Positions 6,796 to 14,586 of a DNA stretch of 28,482 bases are shown in pieces. Position numbers and translations under genes: made by a program. This stretch comes from an uncultured Bacteroidales bacterium. GTDB taxonomy: Bacteria; Bacteroidota; Bacteroidia; Bacteroidales; P3. The DNA lies in the NCBI GenBank assembly GCA_937915785.1, contig CALGGY010000170.1, positions 1 to 28,482 on the forward strand, given 5' to 3'. How positions within the stretch are numbered: the first letter of the stretch is position 1; each line of letters opens with the position of its first letter. The notes beneath the pieces are model-generated. The model was given only the letters and a program-made list of their open reading frames with translations, was not told where the DNA came from and searched no databases.

Positions 6796-8676
6796 ATGTC
6801 CGACATAATACAACTGCTTCCCGACTCCATAGCCAACCAGATTGCCGCTGGCGAGGTAGTTCAACGTCCGGCCTCGGCAGTGAAAGAGCTGCTCGAAAAC
6901 GCCCTCGACTCGGGCGCCACCAACATACAACTGATAATAAAGGACGGTGGACGCACGCTGATACAGGTGATAGACAACGGCTGCGGCATGTCCGACACCG
7001 ACGCCCGCCTCTGTTTCGAACGCCACGCCACATCGAAAATACGCAAAGCCGACGACCTCTTTGCCATACGCACCATGGGGTTCCGCGGCGAGGCTTTGGC
7101 ATCGATAGCCGCCGTGGCACGCGTGGAGCTGAAAACCAAGATCCACGACAACGAGCTTGGCACCATGGTGGTGATAGAAGGCTCCGACGTGAAAGAACAG
7201 CAGCCCTGCCAAACGGCAAACGGCACATCCATTGCTGCGAAAGACCTGTTTTTCAACGTCCCGGCACGGCGCAATTTCCTGAAAAGCGACTCCGTGGAGC
7301 TGGGGCATATCGAAGAGGAATTCCGTCGTGTGGCACTGGTGAACACCCATGTGGGATTTGCTTTCTACAACAATGGCAAACTACTGTACAAAATGGAGCC
7401 TTCAACCCTGCACCAGCGCATTGCCGCACTGTTTGGCGCCAACTACCGCCAACGCCTCTACCCCATCGAGGAAAACACCGACATTGTGCGGCTGAAAGGC
7501 TATATCTGCAAAGCCGAATTTGCAAAAAAAACACGCGGCGAGCAGTATCTGTTTGTAAACAAGCGATTTATAAAAAACTACTACCTCAACAACGCCATCG
7601 AAAAGGCTTACGCCGACATGCTGCCGGAAAAGAACTACCCATCCTATTTCATTGACATGGAGGTGGATCCGTCGCGCATCGACATAAACATACACCCCAC
7701 CAAAACCGAAGTGAAATTTCTGGACGAGCACGCCATCTACGCCATTCTGCGCGCAGCGGCAAAAAAATCGCTCGGACAGTTCACCATAGGCCACGAAATG
7801 GAGTTCAACCCCATCGACGGACTCGACGAAATACCCGTTTCGGGCAACAGCGGTTATATTCCCAAACCGCCAAGCGTCACCATAAACCCCAATTTCAACC
7901 CTTTCGAAGCAGAACGGACCAAAACCGGCGGCTCACACGGCAACACGGCACACAGAAAACCCCGAAACGGCGACTGGCAACATTTTTTCGAAATAACCAA
8001 CGAACCCACGCAGACAGAGCTTTCACAAAATATTGAAACACAAAACAATACTCCTGACGGCACACTTTTCGAAACCTCATCGGGAACCGAAAGCCAACAA
8101 CCAAGCCAGACACAAAACGTACAAAACGCCATTCAGATTGGCAAACGCTTTATAGCCTGCGAGATACAAGCCGGACTGCTGATTATAGACCAACAACGGG
8201 CAACGGAACGCATCATCTACGACAGATACATGAACTCCGGCACAAAGACAATGGCCGCACAAACCCTGATGTTCCCGATAAACTGTTCGTTTTCGGCCTC
8301 CGACGCCGAAATATTGTCGGAAATAGAAAACGAAGTGCGGCATTATGGTTTCCTGATAGACAATCTGGGACGCAACAACTTTGTGGTAACCGCCGTTCCC
8401 GCCGACCTTGGCGACGACAACGTGCAAAACACCATCGAACAGATTATCAGCGACTACAAAAGCAACCTGCTGCAGCAGTCGTACACACGCCCGCAATCGG
8501 TAGCCCTGTCGCTCGCACGCCGCCTCAGCAACAAAGAAGGGCACACACTGCAACCCGAGGAGATGCAAAATATCATAAAACAACTATTCGAATGCTCTGT
8601 CCCCGACCAGTCGCCATCGGGCAAACGCACAATGAATATATTGAATATCAACGAATTAACCGAAAAACTAAAATAA
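6796..8676 (+). CDS. mutL: DNA mismatch repair protein MutL
   Basis: A 626-residue MutL, the matchmaker ATPase coupling MutS mismatch recognition to strand processing. The start at 6796 (MSDIIQLLPDSIANQIAAGE) is set by homology. The GHKL ATPase has E31 and N35 in KELLENALDSG, D60 in VIDNGCGMS, the lid GFRGEALASI (95-104), and RIDINIHPTKTEVKF at the end of the transducer domain. A low-complexity linker covers about 350-440. In the C-terminal domain the endonuclease motif DQHAxxExxxxE reads DQQRATERIIYD (465-476), and the late CPHGRP-like motif reads SPSGKR, so the metal site looks degraded. It heads a co-directional run through fmt; the rhomboid gene begins 12 nt after its stop. Confidence 0.95.
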   Translation: MSDIIQLLPDSIANQIAAGEVVQRPASAVKELLENALDSGATNIQLIIKDGGRTLIQVIDNGCGMSDTDARLCFERHATSKIRKADDLFAIRTMGFRGEALASIAAVARVELKTKIHDNELGTMVVIEGSDVKEQQPCQTANGTSIAAKDLFFNVPARRNFLKSDSVELGHIEEEFRRVALVNTHVGFAFYNNGKLLYKMEPSTLHQRIAALFGANYRQRLYPIEENTDIVRLKGYICKAEFAKKTRGEQYLFVNKRFIKNYYLNNAIEKAYADMLPEKNYPSYFIDMEVDPSRIDINIHPTKTEVKFLDEHAIYAILRAAAKKSLGQFTIGHEMEFNPIDGLDEIPVSGNSGYIPKPPSVTINPNFNPFEAERTKTGGSHGNTAHRKPRNGDWQHFFEITNEPTQTELSQNIETQNNTPDGTLFETSSGTESQQPSQTQNVQNAIQIGKRFIACEIQAGLLIIDQQRATERIIYDRYMNSGTKTMAAQTLMFPINCSFSASDAEILSEIENEVRHYGFLIDNLGRNNFVVTAVPADLGDDNVQNTIEQIISDYKSNLLQQSYTRPQSVALSLARRLSNKEGHTLQPEEMQNIIKQLFECSVPDQSPSGKRTMNILNINELTEKLK

Positions 8677-8688
8677 ATACCCACCCGT

Positions 8689-9516
8689 ATGGACCAATAC
8701 TCACCACAAGGATTCCGATTCCTTCCGACAGTTGTCAAACACCTGCTGATAATCAACGTGCTGGTATTTTTTGCCACCATAGCCCTCAGACGTTACGTGG
8801 ATTTGGAATCGCTTTTTGCCCTATATTTCTTCAAAAGCGAGATGTTCAGACCTTGGCAGTACATCACCTACATGTTTATGCACGCCAATGTGGAGCACCT
8901 GTTTTTCAACATGTTTGCGCTGTGGATGTTCGGCTACATCCTTGAAAATTATTGGGGTAGCAAGCGTTTTCTTATCTTCTACATCATCTGCGGACTTGGC
9001 GCCGCCATTGTACATACTTGCGTGACGGCTTTCTCGTACTACGGAACAGCCTCGGCCATAAGCGTTTACGCCCAAAATCCCAACCCCGACGATTTGGTAA
9101 ACCTCTTCCAAAGCAAATTTGCAGGACATTACAACATTGGCGTTTTCAACGATTTCTTGAACCAATTCCGGCTCAGTCCCGGCAACCAGACTCTTCAAGC
9201 CCAATCCATCGACATGGCCAACCAAATGCTTCATGCTTCGGCCAACATACCTACCGTAGGCGCGTCGGGAGCAATATACGGCATACTGCTGGCATTCGGC
9301 ATGATGTTCCCCAACCAGTACATCTACATCTATTTCCTGCTCCCGATAAAAGCGAAGTGGTTCGTTGTGATATACATAGCCATAGAGCTGCTTTCGGGCA
9401 TTTTCGGCACTGCCGACGGAGTGGCACATTTTGCACACTTAGGAGGAATGCTGTTCGGCTTTATACTGATACGCTATTGGCGCAAACGCGAATTTCAACG
9501 CTGGGACCGACAATAG
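8689..9516 (+). CDS. Rhomboid-family intramembrane serine protease
   Basis: A 275-residue integral membrane protease that would cleave transmembrane segments of client proteins within the lipid bilayer. The catalytic serine S193 lies in GASGAIYG (191-198) and the catalytic histidine H247 in VAHFAHLGGMLFG. The oxyanion-side HxxxN pair is H70/N74 in VEHLFFNMFALW. Six hydrophobic helices can be traced (about 15-35, 60-82, 93-115, 190-208, 210-235, 245-263). An unusually long loop of roughly 70 residues (about 118-188) separates the third helix from the active-site serine helix. Clients are unknown. It is 12 nt from mutL and 56 nt from rpoN, so probably part of the same run. Confidence 0.93.
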   Translation: MDQYSPQGFRFLPTVVKHLLIINVLVFFATIALRRYVDLESLFALYFFKSEMFRPWQYITYMFMHANVEHLFFNMFALWMFGYILENYWGSKRFLIFYIICGLGAAIVHTCVTAFSYYGTASAISVYAQNPNPDDLVNLFQSKFAGHYNIGVFNDFLNQFRLSPGNQTLQAQSIDMANQMLHASANIPTVGASGAIYGILLAFGMMFPNQYIYIYFLLPIKAKWFVVIYIAIELLSGIFGTADGVAHFAHLGGMLFGFILIRYWRKREFQRWDRQ

Positions 9517-9572
9517 CCATAAAGCAACACTTTTTATATAAAAGAACGCAACAAATTAAAAGCGAAAAAGAT

Positions 9573-10997
9573 ATGATTTTCCAAAGTCAAGAGATGAAAA
9601 TGCGGCAACGGCTTACCAAACAACAGATTTTGGTAGCACATCTGCTTGGACTTTCGTCCGAAAACCTTGAGCAGGAAATCAGCAAAGAGGTGGAGGAAAA
9701 CCCCTTCCTCGAAGAGGTGATAGAAGACACATCCGCATCTTCTGCCGAAACCGACAACGACACCACCGACGCCCTCGACCCCAACGACGAATACTACACA
9801 CACACCACATACGACTACGACGACTACCGCTCGGCCCAAACCCGCTCCGACAATTCGGACAACACCCCTTTCCAACAGGCCGACGAAACATCTTTCCAGA
9901 CCTCGCTGATAGAACAACTCAACATGGCACCACTCACCGAACGGCAGAAAGTCATCGGCAACGAGCTGATTGGCAATATCGACGAAGCCGGCTACATGAC
10001 ACGCCACATCGGCATTGTGGCCGACGACTTGGCCATACGCCGCAACCTCGAAGTCTCCGAAACAGAAGTGGAAGAGGTGCTTGCCACAATACAAACTTTC
10101 GAACCGGCCGGCGTGGGAGCCCGCAACTTGCAAGAATGCCTGTCATTACAACTTCACCGAAAAACCGACAACAACACAGCTCTTGCCAACGCCATTGCCG
10201 TTATTGACGACCATTTCGACGACTTTGCCAACCATCGCTACGAAAAAATATGCAAACAGCTGAACATCAGCGAAGAAGAACTACTATCAGCATCAGACCT
10301 GATACGCACCCTAAACCCCAAACCATGCGACGGTACCACAACGGCGGCACCGAGCTTAATCCCCGACTTTTTTATCGTAAGACAAGGCGAACACCTGTCA
10401 TTCACCATCAACGAACGCAATAGGCCAAAACTGCGCAAGGACGAAAGCTTTATCGAACGACTCAGCCAAGAAGCCAAACGGCAGTCGGACGCACAACGCC
10501 GCGAAACTCAGAACTTTATCAAAAAAAATACCAAGGACGCCGAAATGTTCATATCGGCCATTGAACAACGATACAACACCCTGCAACTGGTGATGTCGGC
10601 CATAATGAAATATCAAAAACGGTACCTCATCACAGGCAATGTTGCCGACCTGCGCCCGATGCTACAGAAAAACATTGCCGAAACCACCGGCCTCGACATA
10701 TCCACCATATCGCGAGTGGTAAACCAGAAATACGCCCTCACCGAACATGGAATAATATTGCTCAAAGACTTGTTTTCCAACGCCTTACAAAAAGACGACG
10801 GCTCCGACACCACAACAAAGGCCATAAAAGAACTGCTGAAAAACCTCATCGACAACGAAGACAAAAAAAAACCACTAACCGACGAAGAACTGTGCGTAAT
10901 GCTCGAACAGCACGGCTTTCCGCTGGCACGACGCACAGTGGCCAAATATCGCGAAACCATAGGAATACCCACTGCCCGACTGCGCAAAGAGCTTTAA
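9573..10997 (+). CDS. rpoN: RNA polymerase sigma-54 factor
   Basis: A 474-residue sigma-54. The start at 9573 (MIFQSQEMKMRQRLTKQQ) is preferred because the frame upstream overlaps the rhomboid gene out of phase. Region I is the Gln/Leu-rich activator-interaction segment (QRLTKQQILVAHLLGLSSENLEQEI), followed by an acidic, Asp/Thr/Tyr-rich region II (about 50-100). The core-binding domain includes LTERQKVIGNELIGNID and EPAGVGARNLQECL. The HTH (GLDISTISRVVNQKY) precedes the C-terminal RpoN box ARRTVAKYRE, which contacts the -24 element. It directs activator-dependent transcription at -24/-12 promoters. No enhancer-binding activator gene is present in the window. Confidence 0.96.
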   Translation: MIFQSQEMKMRQRLTKQQILVAHLLGLSSENLEQEISKEVEENPFLEEVIEDTSASSAETDNDTTDALDPNDEYYTHTTYDYDDYRSAQTRSDNSDNTPFQQADETSFQTSLIEQLNMAPLTERQKVIGNELIGNIDEAGYMTRHIGIVADDLAIRRNLEVSETEVEEVLATIQTFEPAGVGARNLQECLSLQLHRKTDNNTALANAIAVIDDHFDDFANHRYEKICKQLNISEEELLSASDLIRTLNPKPCDGTTTAAPSLIPDFFIVRQGEHLSFTINERNRPKLRKDESFIERLSQEAKRQSDAQRRETQNFIKKNTKDAEMFISAIEQRYNTLQLVMSAIMKYQKRYLITGNVADLRPMLQKNIAETTGLDISTISRVVNQKYALTEHGIILLKDLFSNALQKDDGSDTTTKAIKELLKNLIDNEDKKKPLTDEELCVMLEQHGFPLARRTVAKYRETIGIPTARLRKEL

Positions 10998-11001
10998 ACC
11001 A

Positions 11002-11595
11002 ATGAAAAAAACTCTAAAAAAAATAGTACTTTTCGTATCGCACCCGCTTGTAACGCTCTTCGTTCTGGTGGCATGCATGCTCGTTTCGCGCGATTTCATA
11101 CTCCTGCCACCGTCAATTTATGTCAATGTGGTAAAAAGCATTGCCATAACATTGTGTGCCATGCCAGCCCTTATTTACCTGATAAGCAAGCTGCTACAAA
11201 AACGGAACACCTCCTATTCGGGCAACCTGCTCGTTTTGGCAGCCTTTGCCGTTTATTTCACCATGCTCACCTTTATGGCAAGCACCGCATTCAAGCCGCT
11301 GTCGCTAATGCAACAAATGCCTTTGGCAATACTTATTGCAGCGCTGATACTGGAAAACCGCAAACTTTTGCAAATGCGGCAGCTGTGCCTAACTTCGTTC
11401 ACGGCAACACTGCTTTTTGCATCATTGATGTTCAAAACCAACTACTTGGCACCAATTACCGCTGCCATACTTGTCAACGGCTGTGTGATGTTTTTCACCA
11501 TCGAAGACAACGACGGAGATATCAAACCACTGTTTATCAACACATTGACAGGGTTAGCAATTACGATAGTTTATTTTTTCATAACCACAAGATAA
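11002..11595 (+). CDS. Hypothetical six-helix membrane protein
   Basis: A 197-residue protein that I do not recognise. About six hydrophobic segments are visible (roughly 12-35, 42-62, 73-93, 103-118, 128-160 and 178-195), with a basic N-terminus (KKTLKK) and the short acidic stretch EDNDGD near residue 170. The ATG lies 4 nt past the rpoN stop and the next gene starts 16 nt after its end, so it is very likely co-transcribed with rpoN and the M23 peptidase gene. No catalytic or binding motif is evident. Confidence 0.75.
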   Translation: MKKTLKKIVLFVSHPLVTLFVLVACMLVSRDFILLPPSIYVNVVKSIAITLCAMPALIYLISKLLQKRNTSYSGNLLVLAAFAVYFTMLTFMASTAFKPLSLMQQMPLAILIAALILENRKLLQMRQLCLTSFTATLLFASLMFKTNYLAPITAAILVNGCVMFFTIEDNDGDIKPLFINTLTGLAITIVYFFITTR

Positions 11596-11611
11596 GCACC
11601 CAACAAACACC

Positions 11612-12643
11612 ATGCGCGCACACATACTTCCAATACTACTGCTGACACTGGCAATTGACGCCACAAGCACCAGCGCATATTGTCAGAAAACAAAGCCGAA
11701 AAAGGCCAAAAGCACCAACAACCACGCCACGACAAACACCGTAAAGGACAGCACCATAACCGACTCCACCACCGCCGTTTTCGAAGACTCGATAATAGAC
11801 CGCGCCGTTCGTGAAAACAAAGCCGTAGGACCCGTGATGCTGAAAGACCCCAAACGCAACCTGCCGTCGAAACTGTGGTACGGCCACACTTTCTCCGACA
11901 GCTACGTGAAAAAACCTTCCATCACCATGGACTCCATCCCCGACGAAATAAGCATAACACTGATAAAGGACTACGCCGATTTCTGTTTCCCGATGAAAAA
12001 CGTAATAACCTCGCCCTACGGCTGGCGCGACCGCTGGAACCGTCCGCACCGCGGCGTGGACATAGCCCTGAACACCGGCGACCCCGTGCGCAGCATCTTT
12101 CCCGGTATGGTGCGCATAGCAAAATCGTTCGGCGGATACGGCATACTTGTTGTAATAAGACACTACAACGGGCTGGAAACCGTTTACGGACACCTGTCGC
12201 GACTGAACGTGAAACAGATGCAGGTGGTGAAAGCCGGCGACATTATTGGCTTTGGCGGAAGCACTGGACATTCCACAGGGCCACATCTGCATTTCGAAGT
12301 GCGTTTCCAATACGAACCCTTCGACCCCGAATGGATCCTCGACTTCAAGACCTACACCCTGCGCACACGCAAACTGTATCTTAACAAGACTTATTTCGGC
12401 ATTACCAAACCGCTGAACAAAAACAACATAGCCTACAAAGCCGACAAAAGCATACACAAAGAACGCGAACTGGGCCCCACAGGCAAAACCACAAAAAAGA
12501 AACAGGAGTTCTACGTTACCAAACGCGGCGACACTTGGGAAAAAGTGGCAAAAAAACACAAAGTGTCCGAAACGCAACTGAAAAGCATGAACCCCGGCAT
12601 ATCAGGCAAACTGCCTGTGGGCGAAGAAATTAGAGTGCATTAA
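11612..12643 (+). CDS. M23-family murein endopeptidase with C-terminal LysM domain
   Basis: A 343-residue exported cell-wall enzyme. A signal peptide (about 1-22) leads into a Lys/Thr/Ser-rich linker. The LytM/M23 domain (about 125-240) has its zinc ligands H146 and D150 in HRGVD and H227 in HLHFE, with the catalytic-side H194 in VYGHLSRL and the conserved GWRDRWNRPHRG and GSTGHSTGPHLH stretches. The site therefore looks active rather than degenerate. A LysM peptidoglycan-binding domain occupies 299-343 (FYVTKRGDTWEKVAKKHKV). It probably cleaves peptide crosslinks during growth or division. It lies 16 nt after the membrane-protein gene and 15 nt before ribH. Confidence 0.93.
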   Translation: MRAHILPILLLTLAIDATSTSAYCQKTKPKKAKSTNNHATTNTVKDSTITDSTTAVFEDSIIDRAVRENKAVGPVMLKDPKRNLPSKLWYGHTFSDSYVKKPSITMDSIPDEISITLIKDYADFCFPMKNVITSPYGWRDRWNRPHRGVDIALNTGDPVRSIFPGMVRIAKSFGGYGILVVIRHYNGLETVYGHLSRLNVKQMQVVKAGDIIGFGGSTGHSTGPHLHFEVRFQYEPFDPEWILDFKTYTLRTRKLYLNKTYFGITKPLNKNNIAYKADKSIHKERELGPTGKTTKKKQEFYVTKRGDTWEKVAKKHKVSETQLKSMNPGISGKLPVGEEIRVH

Positions 12644-12658
12644 AACATAACAACGATA

Positions 12659-13156
12659 ATGGAAACAAAAAAGACCAACCTCTCCGATTACAACCCCGAA
12701 ACCATACCTTCGGGCGCAGGAATGAAAATAGGCATAGTCGCCGCCGAATGGAACCCACAGATAACCAACGCTTTGTGCGAAGGAGCATACAGCACCCTTG
12801 TGACAAACCATGTGGCAGAAACCGACATCACTGTGATACGCGTGCCCGGCAGTTTTGAACTGCCCACAGGTGCCGCCACCCTGCTCAACAGCAACACCAA
12901 CTACGATGCCGTGATATGCCTCGGCTGTGTGATACAAGGCGAGACACGCCATTTCGACTTCATCTGCGGGGCCGTGTCCAACGGACTCACCAACCTGTCG
13001 CTGCAGGACGGACGACCGGTTATTTTCGGCGTGCTCACCACCAACAACATGCAGCAAGCCATCGACCGCTCGGGCGGAAAACACGGCAACAAAGGCGTGG
13101 AAGCCGCCGTTACCGCAATAAAAATGGTGGCAATGCAGAAACAAATTTTGGGATAA
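12659..13156 (+). CDS. ribH: 6,7-dimethyl-8-ribityllumazine synthase
   Basis: A 165-residue lumazine synthase, the penultimate enzyme of riboflavin synthesis, which condenses 5-amino-6-ribitylamino-uracil with 3,4-dihydroxy-2-butanone 4-phosphate. Diagnostic segments are IGIVAAEWNPQIT (aromatic W31 stacks on the substrate ring), VIRVPGSFELPTGA, CLGCVIQGETRHFDF with the catalytic base H98, and FGVLTTNNMQQAIDRSGG with R137 contacting the phosphate. Length is normal for the subunit of the icosahedral or pentameric enzyme. Other riboflavin genes are not in the window, so ribH is scattered from its pathway here and sits between a cell-wall peptidase gene and fmt. Confidence 0.96.
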   Translation: METKKTNLSDYNPETIPSGAGMKIGIVAAEWNPQITNALCEGAYSTLVTNHVAETDITVIRVPGSFELPTGAATLLNSNTNYDAVICLGCVIQGETRHFDFICGAVSNGLTNLSLQDGRPVIFGVLTTNNMQQAIDRSGGKHGNKGVEAAVTAIKMVAMQKQILG

Positions 13157-13173
13157 CAATTATTATAAACACC

Positions 13174-14130
13174 ATGACAAACAACCGACCTTCCATAGTA
13201 TTTATGGGCACCCCCGACTTTGCCGTGGCCTCGCTTGACGCCATACTGCAAGCCGGATACCCGATAAAAGCCGTGGTTACCGTGCCCGACCGACAAACCG
13301 GCCGCGGACAGAAAATAACCTTCTCGCCCGTGAAGGACTACGCCATCAGGCACGACCTGCCGCTGCTACAGCCCGAAAAAATGCGCGACGACGATTTCCT
13401 CGACAGCCTGCGCAACCTCAACGCCGACCTTTTTGTTGTGGTGGCTTTCCGGATGCTGCCCAAGGCCGTGTGGAGCATGCCAAAGATGGGCACTTTCAAC
13501 CTGCACGCCTCGCTCCTGCCCGACTACCGCGGAGCGGCACCCATCAACTGGGCCATCATCAACGGCGAAACCCAAAGCGGCGTTACCACCTTCTTGCTCA
13601 ACGAACGCATCGACGAAGGCGAGATACTGCTGCAAGAAAAAACCGACATCACACCCTCCGACAACGCCGAAACGCTGCACGACCGACTGATGGACATCGG
13701 CAAAAACCTTGTTGTGAAAACCATTCAAGGACTTGCCGGCGGCACCCTGCAGCCACATCCGCAACCAACTGTTGACACACCAAAAAACGCCCCGAAAATA
13801 TTCAAGGACGACTGCCGTATCGACTGGAGCAAGCCCGGAACGGAAATCGTCAATTTCATCCGGGGACTGTCGCCTTACCCCGCCGCTTTTATGGAACTGC
13901 AGTACCCCGACGGACACATCATGCCGTTCAAAATATTCGACGCCACCTTTGAAAAAGGGGATTCATCGGGAGATATGGCAATTGTAACCGACCAAAAAAA
14001 GTATTTAAAAATTGCCGTAAACAACGGATTTATCGCAATAAACGAGTTGCAAATGAGCGGAAAACGCCGAAACTTCACAGAAAACTTTTTAATTGGCAAC
14101 AATGTAACCAACTGTATCATAAAGACTTAA
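13174..14130 (+). CDS. fmt: Methionyl-tRNA formyltransferase
   Basis: A 318-residue enzyme that formylates the amino group of initiator Met-tRNA using 10-formyl-tetrahydrofolate. It starts at the ATG at 13174 (MTNNRPSIVFMGTPDFA); the longer frame upstream is the shadow of ribH. The catalytic triad is N109 and H111 in FNLHASLLPDYRGAAPINWAIINGE and D147 in ERIDEGEIL. The C-terminal OB-like tRNA-binding domain covers about 210-318 (IDWSKPGTEIVNFIRGLSPYP). It is the last gene of the mutL-fmt run. No hairpin terminator follows, only AT-rich sequence leading to the hup promoter. No def gene lies adjacent in this window, although fmt and def are often neighbours elsewhere. Confidence 0.96.
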   Translation: MTNNRPSIVFMGTPDFAVASLDAILQAGYPIKAVVTVPDRQTGRGQKITFSPVKDYAIRHDLPLLQPEKMRDDDFLDSLRNLNADLFVVVAFRMLPKAVWSMPKMGTFNLHASLLPDYRGAAPINWAIINGETQSGVTTFLLNERIDEGEILLQEKTDITPSDNAETLHDRLMDIGKNLVVKTIQGLAGGTLQPHPQPTVDTPKNAPKIFKDDCRIDWSKPGTEIVNFIRGLSPYPAAFMELQYPDGHIMPFKIFDATFEKGDSSGDMAIVTDQKKYLKIAVNNGFIAINELQMSGKRRNFTENFLIGNNVTNCIIKT

Positions 14131-14171
14131 AGAAAACTGAAAAAAATTGTAAAAAAAAAAGCACATTTTTT

Positions 14172-14203
14172 TTTGGATATAATATTTTTTTTACATAACT
14201 TTG
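14172..14203 (+). promoter_or_regulatory. Bacteroidetes-type promoter for the HU gene
   Basis: TTTG (14172-14175), a 20-nt spacer and TAACTTTG (14196-14203) match the Bacteroidetes consensus fully. The predicted start near 14209 leaves a leader of about 43 nt. Confidence 0.85.
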
Positions 14204-14251
14204 CAGAGAATTTGAAACTAATATAAGTTTAATATTTTAAAACAGTTTATT

Positions 14252-14515
14252 ATGAACAAAAACGATTTAGTAAAAGCCATGGCCGCTGAAGCCGGTATGA
14301 CAAACGTTGATGCTAAAAAAGCCCTCGAAGCTTTTGTAGCCGTTACAGAGAAAACATTGAAAGCTGGTGACAAAATCAGCCTCGTAGGATTTGGCACATT
14401 TGGTGTTATCGAAAGAGCAGCAAGAACTGGCATCAACCCAGCCAAAGGAACCAAAATCAAAATTCCCGCAAAGAAAGTTGTTAAATTCAAACCCGGCGCA
14501 AACCTGGCTCTCTAA
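14252..14515 (+). CDS. hup: HU-family DNA-binding protein
   Basis: An 87-residue histone-like nucleoid protein. The family signature is intact: N-terminal helices MNKNDLVKAMAAEAGM and AKKALEAFVAVTEKTL, the GDKISLVGFGTFGVIERAARTG strand region, and the DNA-intercalating arm tip with INPAKG in place of the common RNPxTG. It ends with the VVKFKPGANL helix. It bends and compacts DNA and may act as a homodimer. It has its own strong promoter (14172-14203) and terminator (14533-14569), consistent with high expression as a single-gene unit. Confidence 0.95.
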   Translation: MNKNDLVKAMAAEAGMTNVDAKKALEAFVAVTEKTLKAGDKISLVGFGTFGVIERAARTGINPAKGTKIKIPAKKVVKFKPGANLAL

Positions 14516-14532
14516 AGATTTGACACACAACA

Positions 14533-14569
14533 AAAAAAAGAGTTGCTCGGTGAGCAACTCTTTTTTTTT
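14533..14569. terminator. Strong bidirectional terminator between hup and the sulfatase gene
   Basis: GAGTTGCTC (14540-14548) and GAGCAACTC (14552-14560) form a perfect 9-bp stem with a 3-nt loop. An A tract lies to its left and a nine-T tract to its right, so it serves both converging genes. Confidence 0.92.
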
Positions 14570-14586
14570 GCTAAAGCACATGATGG

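Noticed and set aside
9018..9572. N-terminal extension of the rpoN frame
   Set aside because: It overlaps the rhomboid gene out of phase and reads as Arg/His/Pro-rich text; sigma-54 homology begins at 9573.
12916..13173. N-terminal extension of the fmt frame
   Set aside because: It is the +1-type shadow of ribH; the GTPDFA motif of formyltransferases starts just after the ATG at 13174.
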